Positions 32,131 to 40,317 of a stretch of DNA of 64,000 bases are shown in pieces. Positions within the stretch are counted from its first letter, which is position 1, and each line of letters starts with the position of its first letter. The position numbers were made by a program, and so were the translations under genes. Source of the stretch: Actomonas aquatica (GTDB taxonomy: Bacteria > Verrucomicrobiota > Verrucomicrobiia > Opitutales > Opitutaceae); assembly GCF_019679435.2 (NCBI RefSeq), contig NZ_CP139781.1:4311753-4375752 (forward strand), given 5' to 3'. A model generated the notes under the pieces. The model did no database searches. It worked only from the letters and a program-made list of their open reading frames with translations, and was not told the DNA's origin.

Positions 32131-34854
32131 TCAGTTCACCTCATACACTTCGGCCAGGGCCACGCCGGTGGTGCCGGCCTCGCCTTCGATGTGCACGGTG
32201 TAGACGCCGGGGGCGAGGGTGAGCAAGAGGGCCGAGTCTGCGGATCCTTCATCCAGCGCGAACGCTCCGAGGCGGGCCGACTCGGTGCGGATTTCATCGA
32301 CGTTGGGCGCGGTGGTCCAACCGGTGTTGCTCGCGAGCACTTCGGTGTCGCGGAGCACTTTGAGCACCGGCTTTTCCAGCCGGCCGGTGACGTTGAAACG
32401 TTCCAGGGACGGTCCGATGCCGCGCACCAGAATCCGTTTGGGCGCTTCCCCGCCGACGACGAAGCCGGTGATCAGGATGTCTTCGCCGGCGCCCACCTGC
32501 GTGCGGGTCGAGATGTTCACCAGTTGGCTGGTCGTTCCTTGGATCGCGTAGATTTCAACCAGGGCCACGCCGGTTTCGCCATCCTGACCGGACACTGTGG
32601 CGGTGTAGGCTCCGGGCTGCAGGTCCCAGACCATGGCGGCATCGGCCGAACCTTCTTCGAAGGCGAAGGCTCCGGTCACGGCGGTCGCCGCGCGCACGGC
32701 GTCGGCTGTTTCGTGGGTGGACCACCCGGCGTTGTAAGAGAGGATCGTGCCGCCGGCGCTGTAGAGTTGCAGCACGGGGCGAGTCAGCGCACCGGCGACG
32801 CCGTTCTGGAGGAGGGCCGGTCCCGCCGCGCGGATGAGCATCCGTTGCGGCTCGTCGCCCTGCACGACAAAGCCCGAGATGATCAGGGAGTCGGCTGAGC
32901 CCACGCGCGAGCGCACGGAATTGTTGGTGAAGCGGGCCGTGCCCGATTCCCAAATGAGGCCGCCTTCGCCGATCGCGAGCAACTGGTCGTTCGCGTGCAC
33001 CAGGTTACGCACCATGCCGCGACCGCTGAAGTCTTCCGCTTCCCACTGTTCACCGTCGGTGCTCACGACCACATGGCCGTAGGCGGTCACGCCGACGAAT
33101 TGATTGCCGACGGCTTTAAAGGCCGCGACGGGTCCGTGGGCAATCAGCGGGTTTGACCCGGCAGGTTGCCAGCCCGCGCCAAAGGTGGAGACGAGGACGC
33201 CGCCCGTCTGGTTGGCTGCGACCATGCGGTCGCCGAAGCCAGCGATGGCGGTGATCGGACTGGAGGAGGTGCCCACCAACGTCCAGTCGAGGCCGTCGGC
33301 GGATCGAAGGATGACGCCGCTGTCGTCAGACGCCTTGGCCCCGACGGCGTAAAAGAGGCCCTCGATAAACTCGAATCGGCGCGCCCCGTAGGCGCCCACT
33401 CCGGAGGCGGGCGTCCATGTGTATCCGTCGGTGGAGACATACCAACCGCTCGCGCTGCCGGGGGCCGAGACGGAGGCCAGAAAGCGGCCGTTGCCGAAGA
33501 CGAGTTGGTTCAAGGTGCCCTGCAGTCCGCCGGCCACGGCCCAGGATGTGCCGCCGTCCTCTGAGACCATGATTTGTCCCGCAGGTCCTCCGGCGACAAA
33601 ACGACCGGCGCCGTAGGCGACTGCGCCGCCATGAAAGGCGGAGGCGTTGGTCATCACCGACCAGTCCTTGCCGTTGATGGAGGTCAGCAAACCCAACTCC
33701 GCGGCAACCATCCACCGGCCGTCGCCCCATGCGCCGGACAGCAGGCGGTGGGAGGTCGCCGAACGATTCACCTGCGCCCAGGTCTGCCCATCCGTGCTCG
33801 ATGCGACGTAGCCGAAACGGCCCACGGCGACCAGGCGGTTTCCGTCCGTCGCCAGGTCATTGATGGTCAGTTGGCCGGGGCCCTGCCGGTCGACGCGCGG
33901 GTTGGTGCCGTCGACGGAGGACGAGATCAACTGGTCCTGCGAGCCGAGCAGGTAGGCGCGACCATCAAAGACCTCCAAGTCGTAGACCGGAGCGTTGCCG
34001 GCGTTGGGGGAGAACGTGCTGGAGCCGAACAGCCAGGTCGCGCCGTTGTCGTCGGAGGTCAGTAGGGTGCGGCTGAATACGGACGCCTGGCTGGCCTGGT
34101 CTTCGTAGATGTCGGTCCCGGCGGCAAGCCACCGGCCGTCCTTGTAAATCGGGCCGGCGGAGATGGTGGCCATGTTATTGAACAAACCGGCGTAGCTCCA
34201 CGTCTCGCCGCCATCAGTGGAGACCACGGAGCGCACCGTCTGGTAGTTCCACGTCGTGCCGTTGGAGCTGCCGAGGCGACTGGTGGATTGGTCGATGCCC
34301 AACAGCACGCCGCCGCCTTCGCTGATCCGCGCGACGTTCATGGCCGAAGCCTGTTCGTGTTTGGTCCAGTGGACGCCGTCGGTGGAGTAGGCGGTGAAGT
34401 TGAGGCCGTTGGACATGGCCCAAAACCGACCGGCGACGAAGCGGATCTTCGTCACCTTGCCCCATTCGGCCGCGCCGGACCCGGTCACCGTTGTTTGGGT
34501 CCAGACGACGGCGTCGGGCGAGATCATGACTCCGCCTAACCTGGAACCAACCGCCACGTAGCGATCGGCGCCGTAGGCGATACCCGCGATCCATTCCTTG
34601 GTGTCGGTGAACGAGGGAGTCCAGGTGACACCATCGGTGGAAGTGGCGACGGCCCCGCCGGCTCCGACCAACACAAACTTCCCGCCGCCATGGATCACGG
34701 CTGAGATGTCGTTGCCGTGCGGCAGGGGATTGCGCCAGTTCCAATACGGAATCTCCGCGCTCACCAGTCCGGCGGTCCACGTCGCCAAACCGACTGCTAC
34801 CGCCAAGGTTCTGAAGATCATCCGGTCCCAGCGGGACAGACTAAACCACTGCAT
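32131..34854 (-). CDS. Secreted YCF48/BNR-like beta-propeller protein with C-terminal beta modules
   Basis: A 907-residue exported protein from the ATG at 34854 (MQWFSLSRWDRMIFRTLAVA.. with signal peptide ending near VSAE). About a dozen propeller-blade repeats of the form 'VATSTDGVTWTP / GRFVAVG' (e.g. AVATSTDGVTWTPSF, VMISPDAVVWTQT, VASSTDGQTWAQV, YVSTDGYTWTPASG) span residues 40-650. Two C-terminal modules follow (SLIISGFVVQGDEPQRML.. and LVNISTRTQVGAGEDILITG), each carrying a VRGIGPSLE- or IRAAGPAL-type segment and ending GVALVEIYAI / GVALAEVYEVN. The same module occurs twice in the metalloprotease at 26224-28722. Probably an extracellular or cell-surface protein; the ligand is unknown. 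Confidence 0.8.
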   Translation of the reverse strand: MQWFSLSRWDRMIFRTLAVAVGLATWTAGLVSAEIPYWNWRNPLPHGNDISAVIHGGGKFVLVGAGGAVATSTDGVTWTPSFTDTKEWIAGIAYGADRYVAVGSRLGGVMISPDAVVWTQTTVTGSGAAEWGKVTKIRFVAGRFWAMSNGLNFTAYSTDGVHWTKHEQASAMNVARISEGGGVLLGIDQSTSRLGSSNGTTWNYQTVRSVVSTDGGETWSYAGLFNNMATISAGPIYKDGRWLAAGTDIYEDQASQASVFSRTLLTSDDNGATWLFGSSTFSPNAGNAPVYDLEVFDGRAYLLGSQDQLISSSVDGTNPRVDRQGPGQLTINDLATDGNRLVAVGRFGYVASSTDGQTWAQVNRSATSHRLLSGAWGDGRWMVAAELGLLTSINGKDWSVMTNASAFHGGAVAYGAGRFVAGGPAGQIMVSEDGGTSWAVAGGLQGTLNQLVFGNGRFLASVSAPGSASGWYVSTDGYTWTPASGVGAYGARRFEFIEGLFYAVGAKASDDSGVILRSADGLDWTLVGTSSSPITAIAGFGDRMVAANQTGGVLVSTFGAGWQPAGSNPLIAHGPVAAFKAVGNQFVGVTAYGHVVVSTDGEQWEAEDFSGRGMVRNLVHANDQLLAIGEGGLIWESGTARFTNNSVRSRVGSADSLIISGFVVQGDEPQRMLIRAAGPALLQNGVAGALTRPVLQLYSAGGTILSYNAGWSTHETADAVRAATAVTGAFAFEEGSADAAMVWDLQPGAYTATVSGQDGETGVALVEIYAIQGTTSQLVNISTRTQVGAGEDILITGFVVGGEAPKRILVRGIGPSLERFNVTGRLEKPVLKVLRDTEVLASNTGWTTAPNVDEIRTESARLGAFALDEGSADSALLLTLAPGVYTVHIEGEAGTTGVALAEVYEVN

Positions 34855-35124
34855 AAAACTCTTTCGCGTTGAGGGGTGACGGCCAGTCGCGAAAGACGTC
34901 ATGGGAAAACGCCGTAAGCGGCAACCGTCGATTCGGTTTCGCGGGCGGGGCAGGGTGGCTGGGCACGGGCTGGGCGTGGGCGGTGGTGGATTCTTTGTTC
35001 ACACCAAGGAAGCAAAGGGAGCAAAGAGGCGGCGGAGGGCAGGGCTGCGGCCGGGAGGCGGAGGAGGGATAGCCACAAAAAGGCACGAAGAGGCACGAAA
35101 AGGAGGCGCGAAGGGGCAGGCGGG

Positions 35125-35148
35125 AGCGGCCGAGACGGCCGCTGCTAC
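35125..35148 (-). repeat. REP-like element (GTAG + hairpin)
   Basis: Identical stem and loop (AGCGGCCG-AGA-CGGCCGCT on the plus strand) to 8240-8263. Confidence 0.7.
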
Positions 35149-35163
35149 ACCAGGACGGGAGAT

Positions 35164-35187
35164 GTAGCCGCGGCCGTGTCGGCCGCG
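35164..35187 (+). repeat. REP-like element (GTAG + hairpin)
   Basis: GTAG, C, stem CGCGGCCG, loop TGT, stem CGGCCGCG; a head-to-head partner of 35125-35148, matching the arrangement at 8240/8279. Confidence 0.7.
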
Positions 35188-35394
35188 TGGCGGGGCGGTG
35201 GTTTAAGGTAGCAAAGGGAGCGAAGAGGTGGGCTGACGCACTGGAACGACGCGGTCGAGACGCCCGCGTCCACCTTCGGAGTGTGTTTGGGGTGGACCGT
35301 GGCCTCCTGATACGGTCGGCGGTGGAGAGGCTCTGTTTTCCTCTGTTCTCTCCTGTAAAACTAAACCTTACCGGCGCGTCACCACGTCACCACG

Positions 35395-36504
35395 TCACCA
35401 GGTGTCCACGGGGCCCTTGGGGACGGGGATGGCGTCGCGTTGGTTGACGGGGTCGTCCTCGGCGCGGAGGAAGCTGGCGATCATGGGGTTGGGGGCATAC
35501 TTGGCCAGGAGCTCGCCATTCTCGTCGCAGAACTGGGCGCGCCAGGCGACGTAGTCGGTCACCGCTTTCTCGAAGTCGGCGCGGTTGGTGATGCGGATGA
35601 TGTCGCGCTTGAAGGGTTTGGCCGGACCAAAACGTTTGGCATACCACGGCGCGACTTTGCGGAAGAATTTGGCGCCGCGTTCCTCGCCGTAGAACTCGAG
35701 GTAGCGATCGAAGTGGCGGCGCATGACGTGGAGGCGTTCGGCGAAGGTGGGCTCGGGCAATAGCTCACCAGTCGCGAAGAGGTGGGCGGTGCGTTTGAAG
35801 ATCCACGGATCGTAGAAGGCGCCGCGACCGATGCTCACGCCGGCGCAGCCGGTTTCGTTGCGCATGTGGACCGCAGCCTCGGGCGTGGTGACGTCACCGT
35901 TGCCGATTACCGGGATGGTTTGGGCGGCCTCGACGACGGCGCGGATACCGGCGAGGTTGACGCGACCGGAGAAACCCTGGGCGCGGGTGCGGCCGTGCAC
36001 GAAGACCGCCTTCACGCCGGCGTCCTCGAGCGTGCGGGTGAGGTCAGGGGCGGTGAGGTTTTCCTCGTCCCAGCCCAGGCGCATCTTGGCGGTGACGGGG
36101 ATCTTGACGGCGTTGACCATGCCGCTGACGAGGGCGGCGGTTTTTTTGAGCTCGGTCATCATGGCGGAGCCGCCGCCGACGTTGACGACTTTGCGCACGG
36201 GGCAGCCCATGTTGATGTCGACCGAGTGCGCGCCGAGTTCCTGACAAATGACGGCGGCGTCGCGCATCTCCTCGGGCACGGCGCCGAAGAGCTGGATGGC
36301 GAGCGGTTCGTCGCCGGGGGCGGTGGCAACGAGTTTGTGGGCGATGCGGTTGCGCTCGATGAGGGAGCGAGCGTTGACGAGATCGGTGGTGGCCCAGCCG
36401 AGTCCGCCGAGTTCACGCACGGTGAGGCGCATGGGCAGGTTGGTGTAACCGGCCAAGGGCGACAGGAAGAGCGGCGAGGAGAGTTCGATGGGACCGATGC
36501 GCAT
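35395..36504 (-). CDS. dus: tRNA-dihydrouridine synthase
   Basis: A 369-residue flavoenzyme reducing uridines in tRNA D-loops. From the ATG at 36504: MRIGPIELSSPLFLSPLAGYTNLPMRLTVRELGG (FMN-binding first strand). Then AIQLFGAVPEEMRDAA, DINMGCPVRKVV with the catalytic Cys, VTAKMRLGWDEE, VHGRTRAQGFSG, IPVIGNGDVTTPEA and GVSIGRGAFYDPWIF. The frame is open back to 37008 but reads simple CTGGG repeat there, so it is not coding. It resembles the DusB subgroup; no fis gene is adjacent. The long C-terminus ends DAIPVPKGPVDTW. Confidence 0.92.
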   Translation of the reverse strand: MRIGPIELSSPLFLSPLAGYTNLPMRLTVRELGGLGWATTDLVNARSLIERNRIAHKLVATAPGDEPLAIQLFGAVPEEMRDAAVICQELGAHSVDINMGCPVRKVVNVGGGSAMMTELKKTAALVSGMVNAVKIPVTAKMRLGWDEENLTAPDLTRTLEDAGVKAVFVHGRTRAQGFSGRVNLAGIRAVVEAAQTIPVIGNGDVTTPEAAVHMRNETGCAGVSIGRGAFYDPWIFKRTAHLFATGELLPEPTFAERLHVMRRHFDRYLEFYGEERGAKFFRKVAPWYAKRFGPAKPFKRDIIRITNRADFEKAVTDYVAWRAQFCDENGELLAKYAPNPMIASFLRAEDDPVNQRDAIPVPKGPVDTW

Positions 36505-36886
36505 GCGGGCGAAGAGCGGAAGGCGTGATGGACGTTGGCGGAAGCGAAAAACAGCCGGGAGGGGAGGGAAACCCTGAAACGGGGGCTGGGTGGCTGGGTG
36601 CTGGGGGCTGGGTGCTGGGGGCTGGGGGCTGGGTGCTGGGTGGCTGGTGGCTGGGTGCTGGGTTGCTGGGTTGCTGGGTGGAGGGGAGGTTGGAGCGCGA
36701 AGGACGCGAAGGGGCGCGAAGCGGAGGGGCAGGTGTGGAGCAGTCCGAAAGGTAGCCGCGCTTGAGCCGGAGGCGAAAGGGTGGTTCCGGGTGGGCTCCG
36801 TAGCAGAGCTGGGCAATTTATGCGGTGGGGTGGGCATTGCGGCGGGGGGCGGAGGTGGGCTAGCGTGGCTTAAACCCCCTCTCGCC
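36505..36886. repeat. Divergent spacer with CTGGGNGCTGG simple repeat
   Basis: Between dus (minus) and the GH2 gene (plus). 36583-36681 is a run of CTGGGTGCTGGGGG variants, followed by GCGCGAAGGACGCGAAGGG (36691 on). No gene apparent; both promoters probably lie at the edges. Confidence 0.7.
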
Positions 36887-38785
36887 ATGATCACTCCTCT
36901 GCGTCTGTGCCTTGTTTTCCTTGTTTCCAGTCTGTCGGTTTGGGCGGACACCGCGATTTCGTCGCTGCTGTCACGGCCGACGACGAGCCTCGATGGGCTG
37001 TGGAGCATCGTGGTCGATCCCTACGACAACGGGTTCTACAACTACCGTTACACGCCGTTTGACGCGACGGGCAAACTGACCGGCGGCTACGGTCAGGATC
37101 TGCCGCACGACAACAAGAGCGGCTTGATCGAATACAACTTCGACACCGCGCCGAAGATCCAGGTGCCGGGCGACTGGAATTCGCAGGACGAGAAATTGTA
37201 TCTCTACGAGGGCAGTGTGTGGTATCGGCGCACCTTTGACGCGCCGGCGGTGGCGGACGGCGAGCGAGTGTTTCTGCATTTTGGCGCGGCCAATTATCGG
37301 GCCGATGTTTACCTCAACGGCGCGAAACTCGGCATGCACATCGGTGGGTTCACGCCGTTTGATTTTGAGGTGACGGGCAAGCTGCAGCCGACCGGCAATT
37401 CACTGGTGGTGCGGGTGAACAACAACCGCCACCTCGAGGCGGTGCCGACGGTGAACACCGATTGGTGGAACTACGGCGGCATCACGCGCAGTGTGCAGTT
37501 GGTGACGGTGCCGGCGGTGTTTGTGCGCGACTATGCGCTGGCGCTGGCGCGCGGGGAGGGCGACGTGTTGCGCATGGCGGTGGACGTGGAGGCTCCCGAA
37601 GGGGGCGCGGCGTTGCCGGAAACGGTGACGGTGGCGATCCCCGAACTCGGCGTGCGCGAAAACCTCACGGTGGATGCCGACGGACACGCGAAGGGTGAGG
37701 TGACGCTGCGCCGACTCGTGCGGTGGACGCCGGAGATTCCGCGTTTGTATGAGGTGCGGATCGAGGCGGGCGACGACGTCGTGACCGAGCGCATGGGCTT
37801 CCGCACGATCGAGACGGCGGGCACGGATATTTTGCTCAACGGCGAGTCGGTGTTTTTCCGCGGCATCTGCATGCACGAGGAGAATCCGTTCCGCGGCGGG
37901 CGGGCCTGGTCGGAGGATGACGCGCGTTTGATGTTGGGTTGGGCCAAGGAGCTGGGCTGCAACTTCGTGCGGCTGGCGCACTATCCGCACAACGTGAACA
38001 TGGCCCGCATCGCCGACGAAATGGGGCTGATGTTGTGGGAGGAGATTCCGGTGTATTGGACGATCCAGTGGGAGAATCCCGACACGCTGGCCAATGCGCG
38101 GGCGCAGCTCGCCGACCTGATTGTGCGCGACCGCAATCGCGCCAGCGTGATGGTGTGGTCGGTGGCGAATGAGACGCCGTTGAGCGAGCCGCGTATGCAG
38201 TTTCTGGGCACGCTGGTGAAGGACGCGCGGGCGCTCGATCCGACGCGCCTCGTGTCGGCGGCGATGGAGGTGCATCGCGATCCGGAGCATCCGGAGATGC
38301 GCATCGTGAACGATCCGTTTGGCGAGCTGACGGACCTGGTGAGTTTCAACCAATACGTCGGCTGGTATGACGGCCTGCCGGAGAACTGCGACCGGGTGAA
38401 GTGGCGCGTCGATTACCAGAAGCCGGTATTCATCAGCGAATGGGGCGGCGGCGCGAAGGCCGGTTATCACGCGGATGCGCTCACGCGTTGGAGCGAAGAG
38501 TTCCAGGCCGACATTTATCGGCGCGGCATTCCGATGCTCGAATCGATCCCGCAGCTGCGCGGTATGTCGCCGTGGATCCTGGTGGACTTCCGTTCGCCGC
38601 GGCGTCCGCTGGCGGACATCCAGGACGGCTGGAACCGCAAGGGGCTCATCAGCGATCGCGGCGAGCGCAAGCAGGCCTTTGCGATCCTGCAGGCGTATTA
38701 TCAACGCAAGGCGCAGGCAGAGATCGATGCGCAGGCCGGCTCGGGCGTGAAGGCCCCTGCGACGGCGACGACGCCGCAAAAGTAA
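36887..38785 (+). CDS. Secreted GH2 glycosidase (beta-galactosidase/glucuronidase type)
   Basis: A 632-residue exported enzyme from the ATG at 36887 (MITPLRLCLVFLVSSLSVWADT, signal peptide). It contains the N-terminal jelly-roll (FDAPAVADGERVFLHFGAANYRADVYLNG), an immunoglobulin-like domain and the TIM barrel. The barrel carries FRGICMHEENPFRGG, the acid/base E429 in MVWSVANETP, and the nucleophile E518 in VFISEWGGGAKAGYH. These are the GH2 landmarks; beta-glucuronidase-like features (GICMHEE, WGGGAKAGYH) are stronger than those of LacZ. Substrate specificity needs assay. Upstream in-frame extension to 36590 is simple repeat and is excluded. Confidence 0.9.
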   Translation: MITPLRLCLVFLVSSLSVWADTAISSLLSRPTTSLDGLWSIVVDPYDNGFYNYRYTPFDATGKLTGGYGQDLPHDNKSGLIEYNFDTAPKIQVPGDWNSQDEKLYLYEGSVWYRRTFDAPAVADGERVFLHFGAANYRADVYLNGAKLGMHIGGFTPFDFEVTGKLQPTGNSLVVRVNNNRHLEAVPTVNTDWWNYGGITRSVQLVTVPAVFVRDYALALARGEGDVLRMAVDVEAPEGGAALPETVTVAIPELGVRENLTVDADGHAKGEVTLRRLVRWTPEIPRLYEVRIEAGDDVVTERMGFRTIETAGTDILLNGESVFFRGICMHEENPFRGGRAWSEDDARLMLGWAKELGCNFVRLAHYPHNVNMARIADEMGLMLWEEIPVYWTIQWENPDTLANARAQLADLIVRDRNRASVMVWSVANETPLSEPRMQFLGTLVKDARALDPTRLVSAAMEVHRDPEHPEMRIVNDPFGELTDLVSFNQYVGWYDGLPENCDRVKWRVDYQKPVFISEWGGGAKAGYHADALTRWSEEFQADIYRRGIPMLESIPQLRGMSPWILVDFRSPRRPLADIQDGWNRKGLISDRGERKQAFAILQAYYQRKAQAEIDAQAGSGVKAPATATTPQK

Positions 38786-38835
38786 ATGCGACGCGACAGT
38801 TGCGTTGCGGGCGCGGCGCGACGAAGTGATGGCGC

Positions 38836-39300
38836 ATGAGCGAAGAACGCGACGCGCCGCAGCTTACGTCGACGTCCGCCGTGGGTGGCTGGGCGGGGCC
38901 GTTGCTGTTGTTCGACGGCGAGTGCGGCCTGTGCAACGCGGTAGTGCGTTTCCTGTTGCGGCGCGATGCGGCGGCGGTGCTGCGTTTTGCGCCGCTGCAG
39001 GGCGCGACCGGTCAGGCGACGCTGCGGCGGCTGGGGCTACCGACGACGGACTTTGATTCGATCGTGTTTTTGCCGAACGCGACGGGGACGGCGTGCCGGT
39101 TGAAATCCGACGGCGTCGCGGCGGTGCTGCAGTGCCTGCCGGGCTGGCCGCGGATCGCGGGGCGATGGCTCGAGCGGGTGCCGACGTGGTTGCGCGACGG
39201 CGGTTACACGGTGGTGGCGCGCACGCGCTACGCGTTGTTCGGCGCGTTCGTGCCGCGACCGCTGGAACGCCCGGAGTGGGCGGAGCGGTTTTTTGAATGA
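38836..39300 (+). CDS. DCC-family thiol-disulfide oxidoreductase (DUF393)
   Basis: A 154-residue protein of the DCC family, named for the D-x-x-C-x-x-C motif seen here as FDGECGLCNAVVRFLLRRD (about residues 25-43). The rest (VLRFAPLQG, DSIVFLPN, GVAAVLQCLPGWPRIAGRWL, YTVVARTRYALFG) matches the family's thioredoxin-like core. The redox partner is unknown. The start ATG at 38836 follows the GH2 stop by 50 bases, so the two could be cotranscribed. The stop is followed at once by the palindromic repeat array. Confidence 0.85.
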   Translation: MSEERDAPQLTSTSAVGGWAGPLLLFDGECGLCNAVVRFLLRRDAAAVLRFAPLQGATGQATLRRLGLPTTDFDSIVFLPNATGTACRLKSDGVAAVLQCLPGWPRIAGRWLERVPTWLRDGGYTVVARTRYALFGAFVPRPLERPEWAERFFE

Positions 39301-39313
39301 GGTGTCGGGTGGA

Positions 39314-39420
39314 GGTGGACCGTGACCTCCGGGCGCGGTCTGCGTTGGAGTGGCGACGGTGGCGGGGGGGGATCGGGCTGACGCACTGGAACGACGCGGC
39401 CGGGGACGTCCGCGTCCACC
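39314..39420. repeat. RAYT-associated palindromic unit 1
   Basis: Starts GGTGGACCGTGACCTCCGGG, ends GACGTCCGCGTCCACC. The ends are imperfect inverted complements (GGTGGAC/GTCCACC). The unit starts exactly 120 bp before unit 2. Confidence 0.85.
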
Positions 39421-39433
39421 TTGCGAGGAGTGC

Positions 39434-39542
39434 GGTGGACCGTGACCTCCGGGCGCGGTCTGCGTTGGAGTGGCGACGGTGGAGGGCCGGGGGATCGGGC
39501 TGACGCACTGGAACGACGCGGCCGGGGACGTCCGCGTCCACC
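39434..39542. repeat. RAYT-associated palindromic unit 2
   Basis: 109 bp copy of unit 1; differs mainly in the G-rich centre. Starts exactly 120 bp before unit 3. Confidence 0.85.
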
Positions 39543-39553
39543 TTGTGAGGAGA

Positions 39554-39656
39554 GGTGGGCCGTGACCTCCGGGCGCGGTCTGCGTTGGAGTGGCGACGGT
39601 GGAGGGGGGGCGGGCTGACGCACTGGAGCGACGCGGCCCGGAGGTCCGCGTCCACC
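39554..39656. repeat. RAYT-associated palindromic unit 3
   Basis: 103 bp copy; its right end GCCCGGAGGTCCGCGTCCACC is the near-perfect complement of the left end, giving a 10 bp ACCTCCGGGC/GCCCGGAGGT stem plus an outer 7 bp stem. It ends 43 bases before the transposase start. Confidence 0.85.
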
Positions 39657-39699
39657 TTCTTGAGTTGCGGCCTACGTTCTACGGTGGTGCGGTTTCGGC

Positions 39700-40152
39700 G
39701 TGGATGACGTGAGCCAGAATCGCTTTCCGGGGCGGCTTCACCATCAGGTGCCGGGGTGGGTGACAGCGGGGGCGGTGTTCCACATCCGGGTGAGGGCGGT
39801 TGGAACTGTGCTCACGGAACCTGAGATCGCGGAGGCGATGCTGGAGTCCGTGCGGTTTTATCACGAAACGGGTCGTTGGCATGCTGTGCTGGTGCTGCTC
39901 ATGCCAGATCATCTTCACGCCCTGCTCGCGTTTCCGCCTGATCGGGAAATGTCTAAGGGGATAGGCGCGTGGAAGGCGTTTCAGGCAAAAGAGCTCGGGG
40001 TGGTTTGGCAGAGCGGTTTTTTTGATCATCGCATTCGGCGCGAGGAAGAGCTGGCGACGACGTGGGACTACATTCGGCGAAATCCGGTGGTGAAGAAGCT
40101 ATGCAAGACGGAGGAGGATTGGCGCTGGTGCTGGTCGTCGTCTCGGGGCTGA
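39700..40152 (+). CDS. REP-associated tyrosine transposase (RAYT, Y1/IS200-like)
   Basis: A 150-residue single-domain HUH transposase. The metal-binding motif is MPDHLHALLAF (HxH at H71, H73). Helix region: VVWQSGFFDHRIRREEELATTWDYIRRNPVVKKL, with Y124 in DYIRRNPV as the likely catalytic tyrosine. This WQ-GFxDHxIR..Y-I--NP pattern is diagnostic for RAYTs. It lacks the partner TnpB and terminal features of IS200/IS605, as expected for domesticated RAYTs that mobilise REP sequences. The start is the GTG at 39700 (a second GTG at 39709). Three palindromic units lie immediately left and one immediately right, strongly suggesting they are its substrate. Confidence 0.9.
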   Translation: MDDVSQNRFPGRLHHQVPGWVTAGAVFHIRVRAVGTVLTEPEIAEAMLESVRFYHETGRWHAVLVLLMPDHLHALLAFPPDREMSKGIGAWKAFQAKELGVVWQSGFFDHRIRREEELATTWDYIRRNPVVKKLCKTEEDWRWCWSSSRG

Positions 40153-40170
40153 CGGACGGGACGGGTTTGA

Positions 40171-40275
40171 GGTGGACCGTGACCTCCGGGCGCGGTCTGC
40201 GGTGGAGTGGGCTGACGGTGGCGGTGGAGTGGGCTGACGCACTGAAACGACGCGGCCCGGAGGTCCGCGTCCACC
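40171..40275. repeat. RAYT-associated palindromic unit 4
   Basis: 105 bp copy starting 18 bases after the transposase stop. Both ends carry perfect ACCTCCGGGC / GCCCGGAGGT arms within GGTGGAC..GTCCACC; the centre contains a partial internal duplication of GTGGAGTGGGCTGAC. Confidence 0.85.
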
Positions 40276-40317
40276 TTTGAGCAGCGGTTAATGTCGGCGG
40301 CTGAAGCCTCCGCTACG

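Larger units (their letters stand above)
34855..35394. repeat. Repeat-rich spacer upstream of dus
   Basis: Contains AT-rich phrases CACACCAAGGAAGCAAAGG (35002 on) and GCCACAAAAAGGCACG (35072 on), the GTAG-type pair 35125-35148 (minus) and 35164-35187 (plus), a partial copy of the RAYT-associated repeat (35230-35274 right part and 35289-35310 left part), and TCTGTTTTCCTCTGTTCTCTC (about 35331-35356), inverse of the ACAGGAGG phrase. No ORF considered real. Confidence 0.7.

Noticed and set aside
36505-37008. N-terminal extension of the Dus protein in frame upstream of 36504
   Set aside because: The stretch is translated CTGGGTGCTGG simple repeat (SPQPPAPSPQHPAT style) and lies outside the conserved Dus fold.
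39314-39656. CRISPR array
   Set aside because: The repeats are ~105 bp palindromic units separated by only 11-13 bp, not short repeats with unique 30-40 bp spacers, and no cas genes are present.
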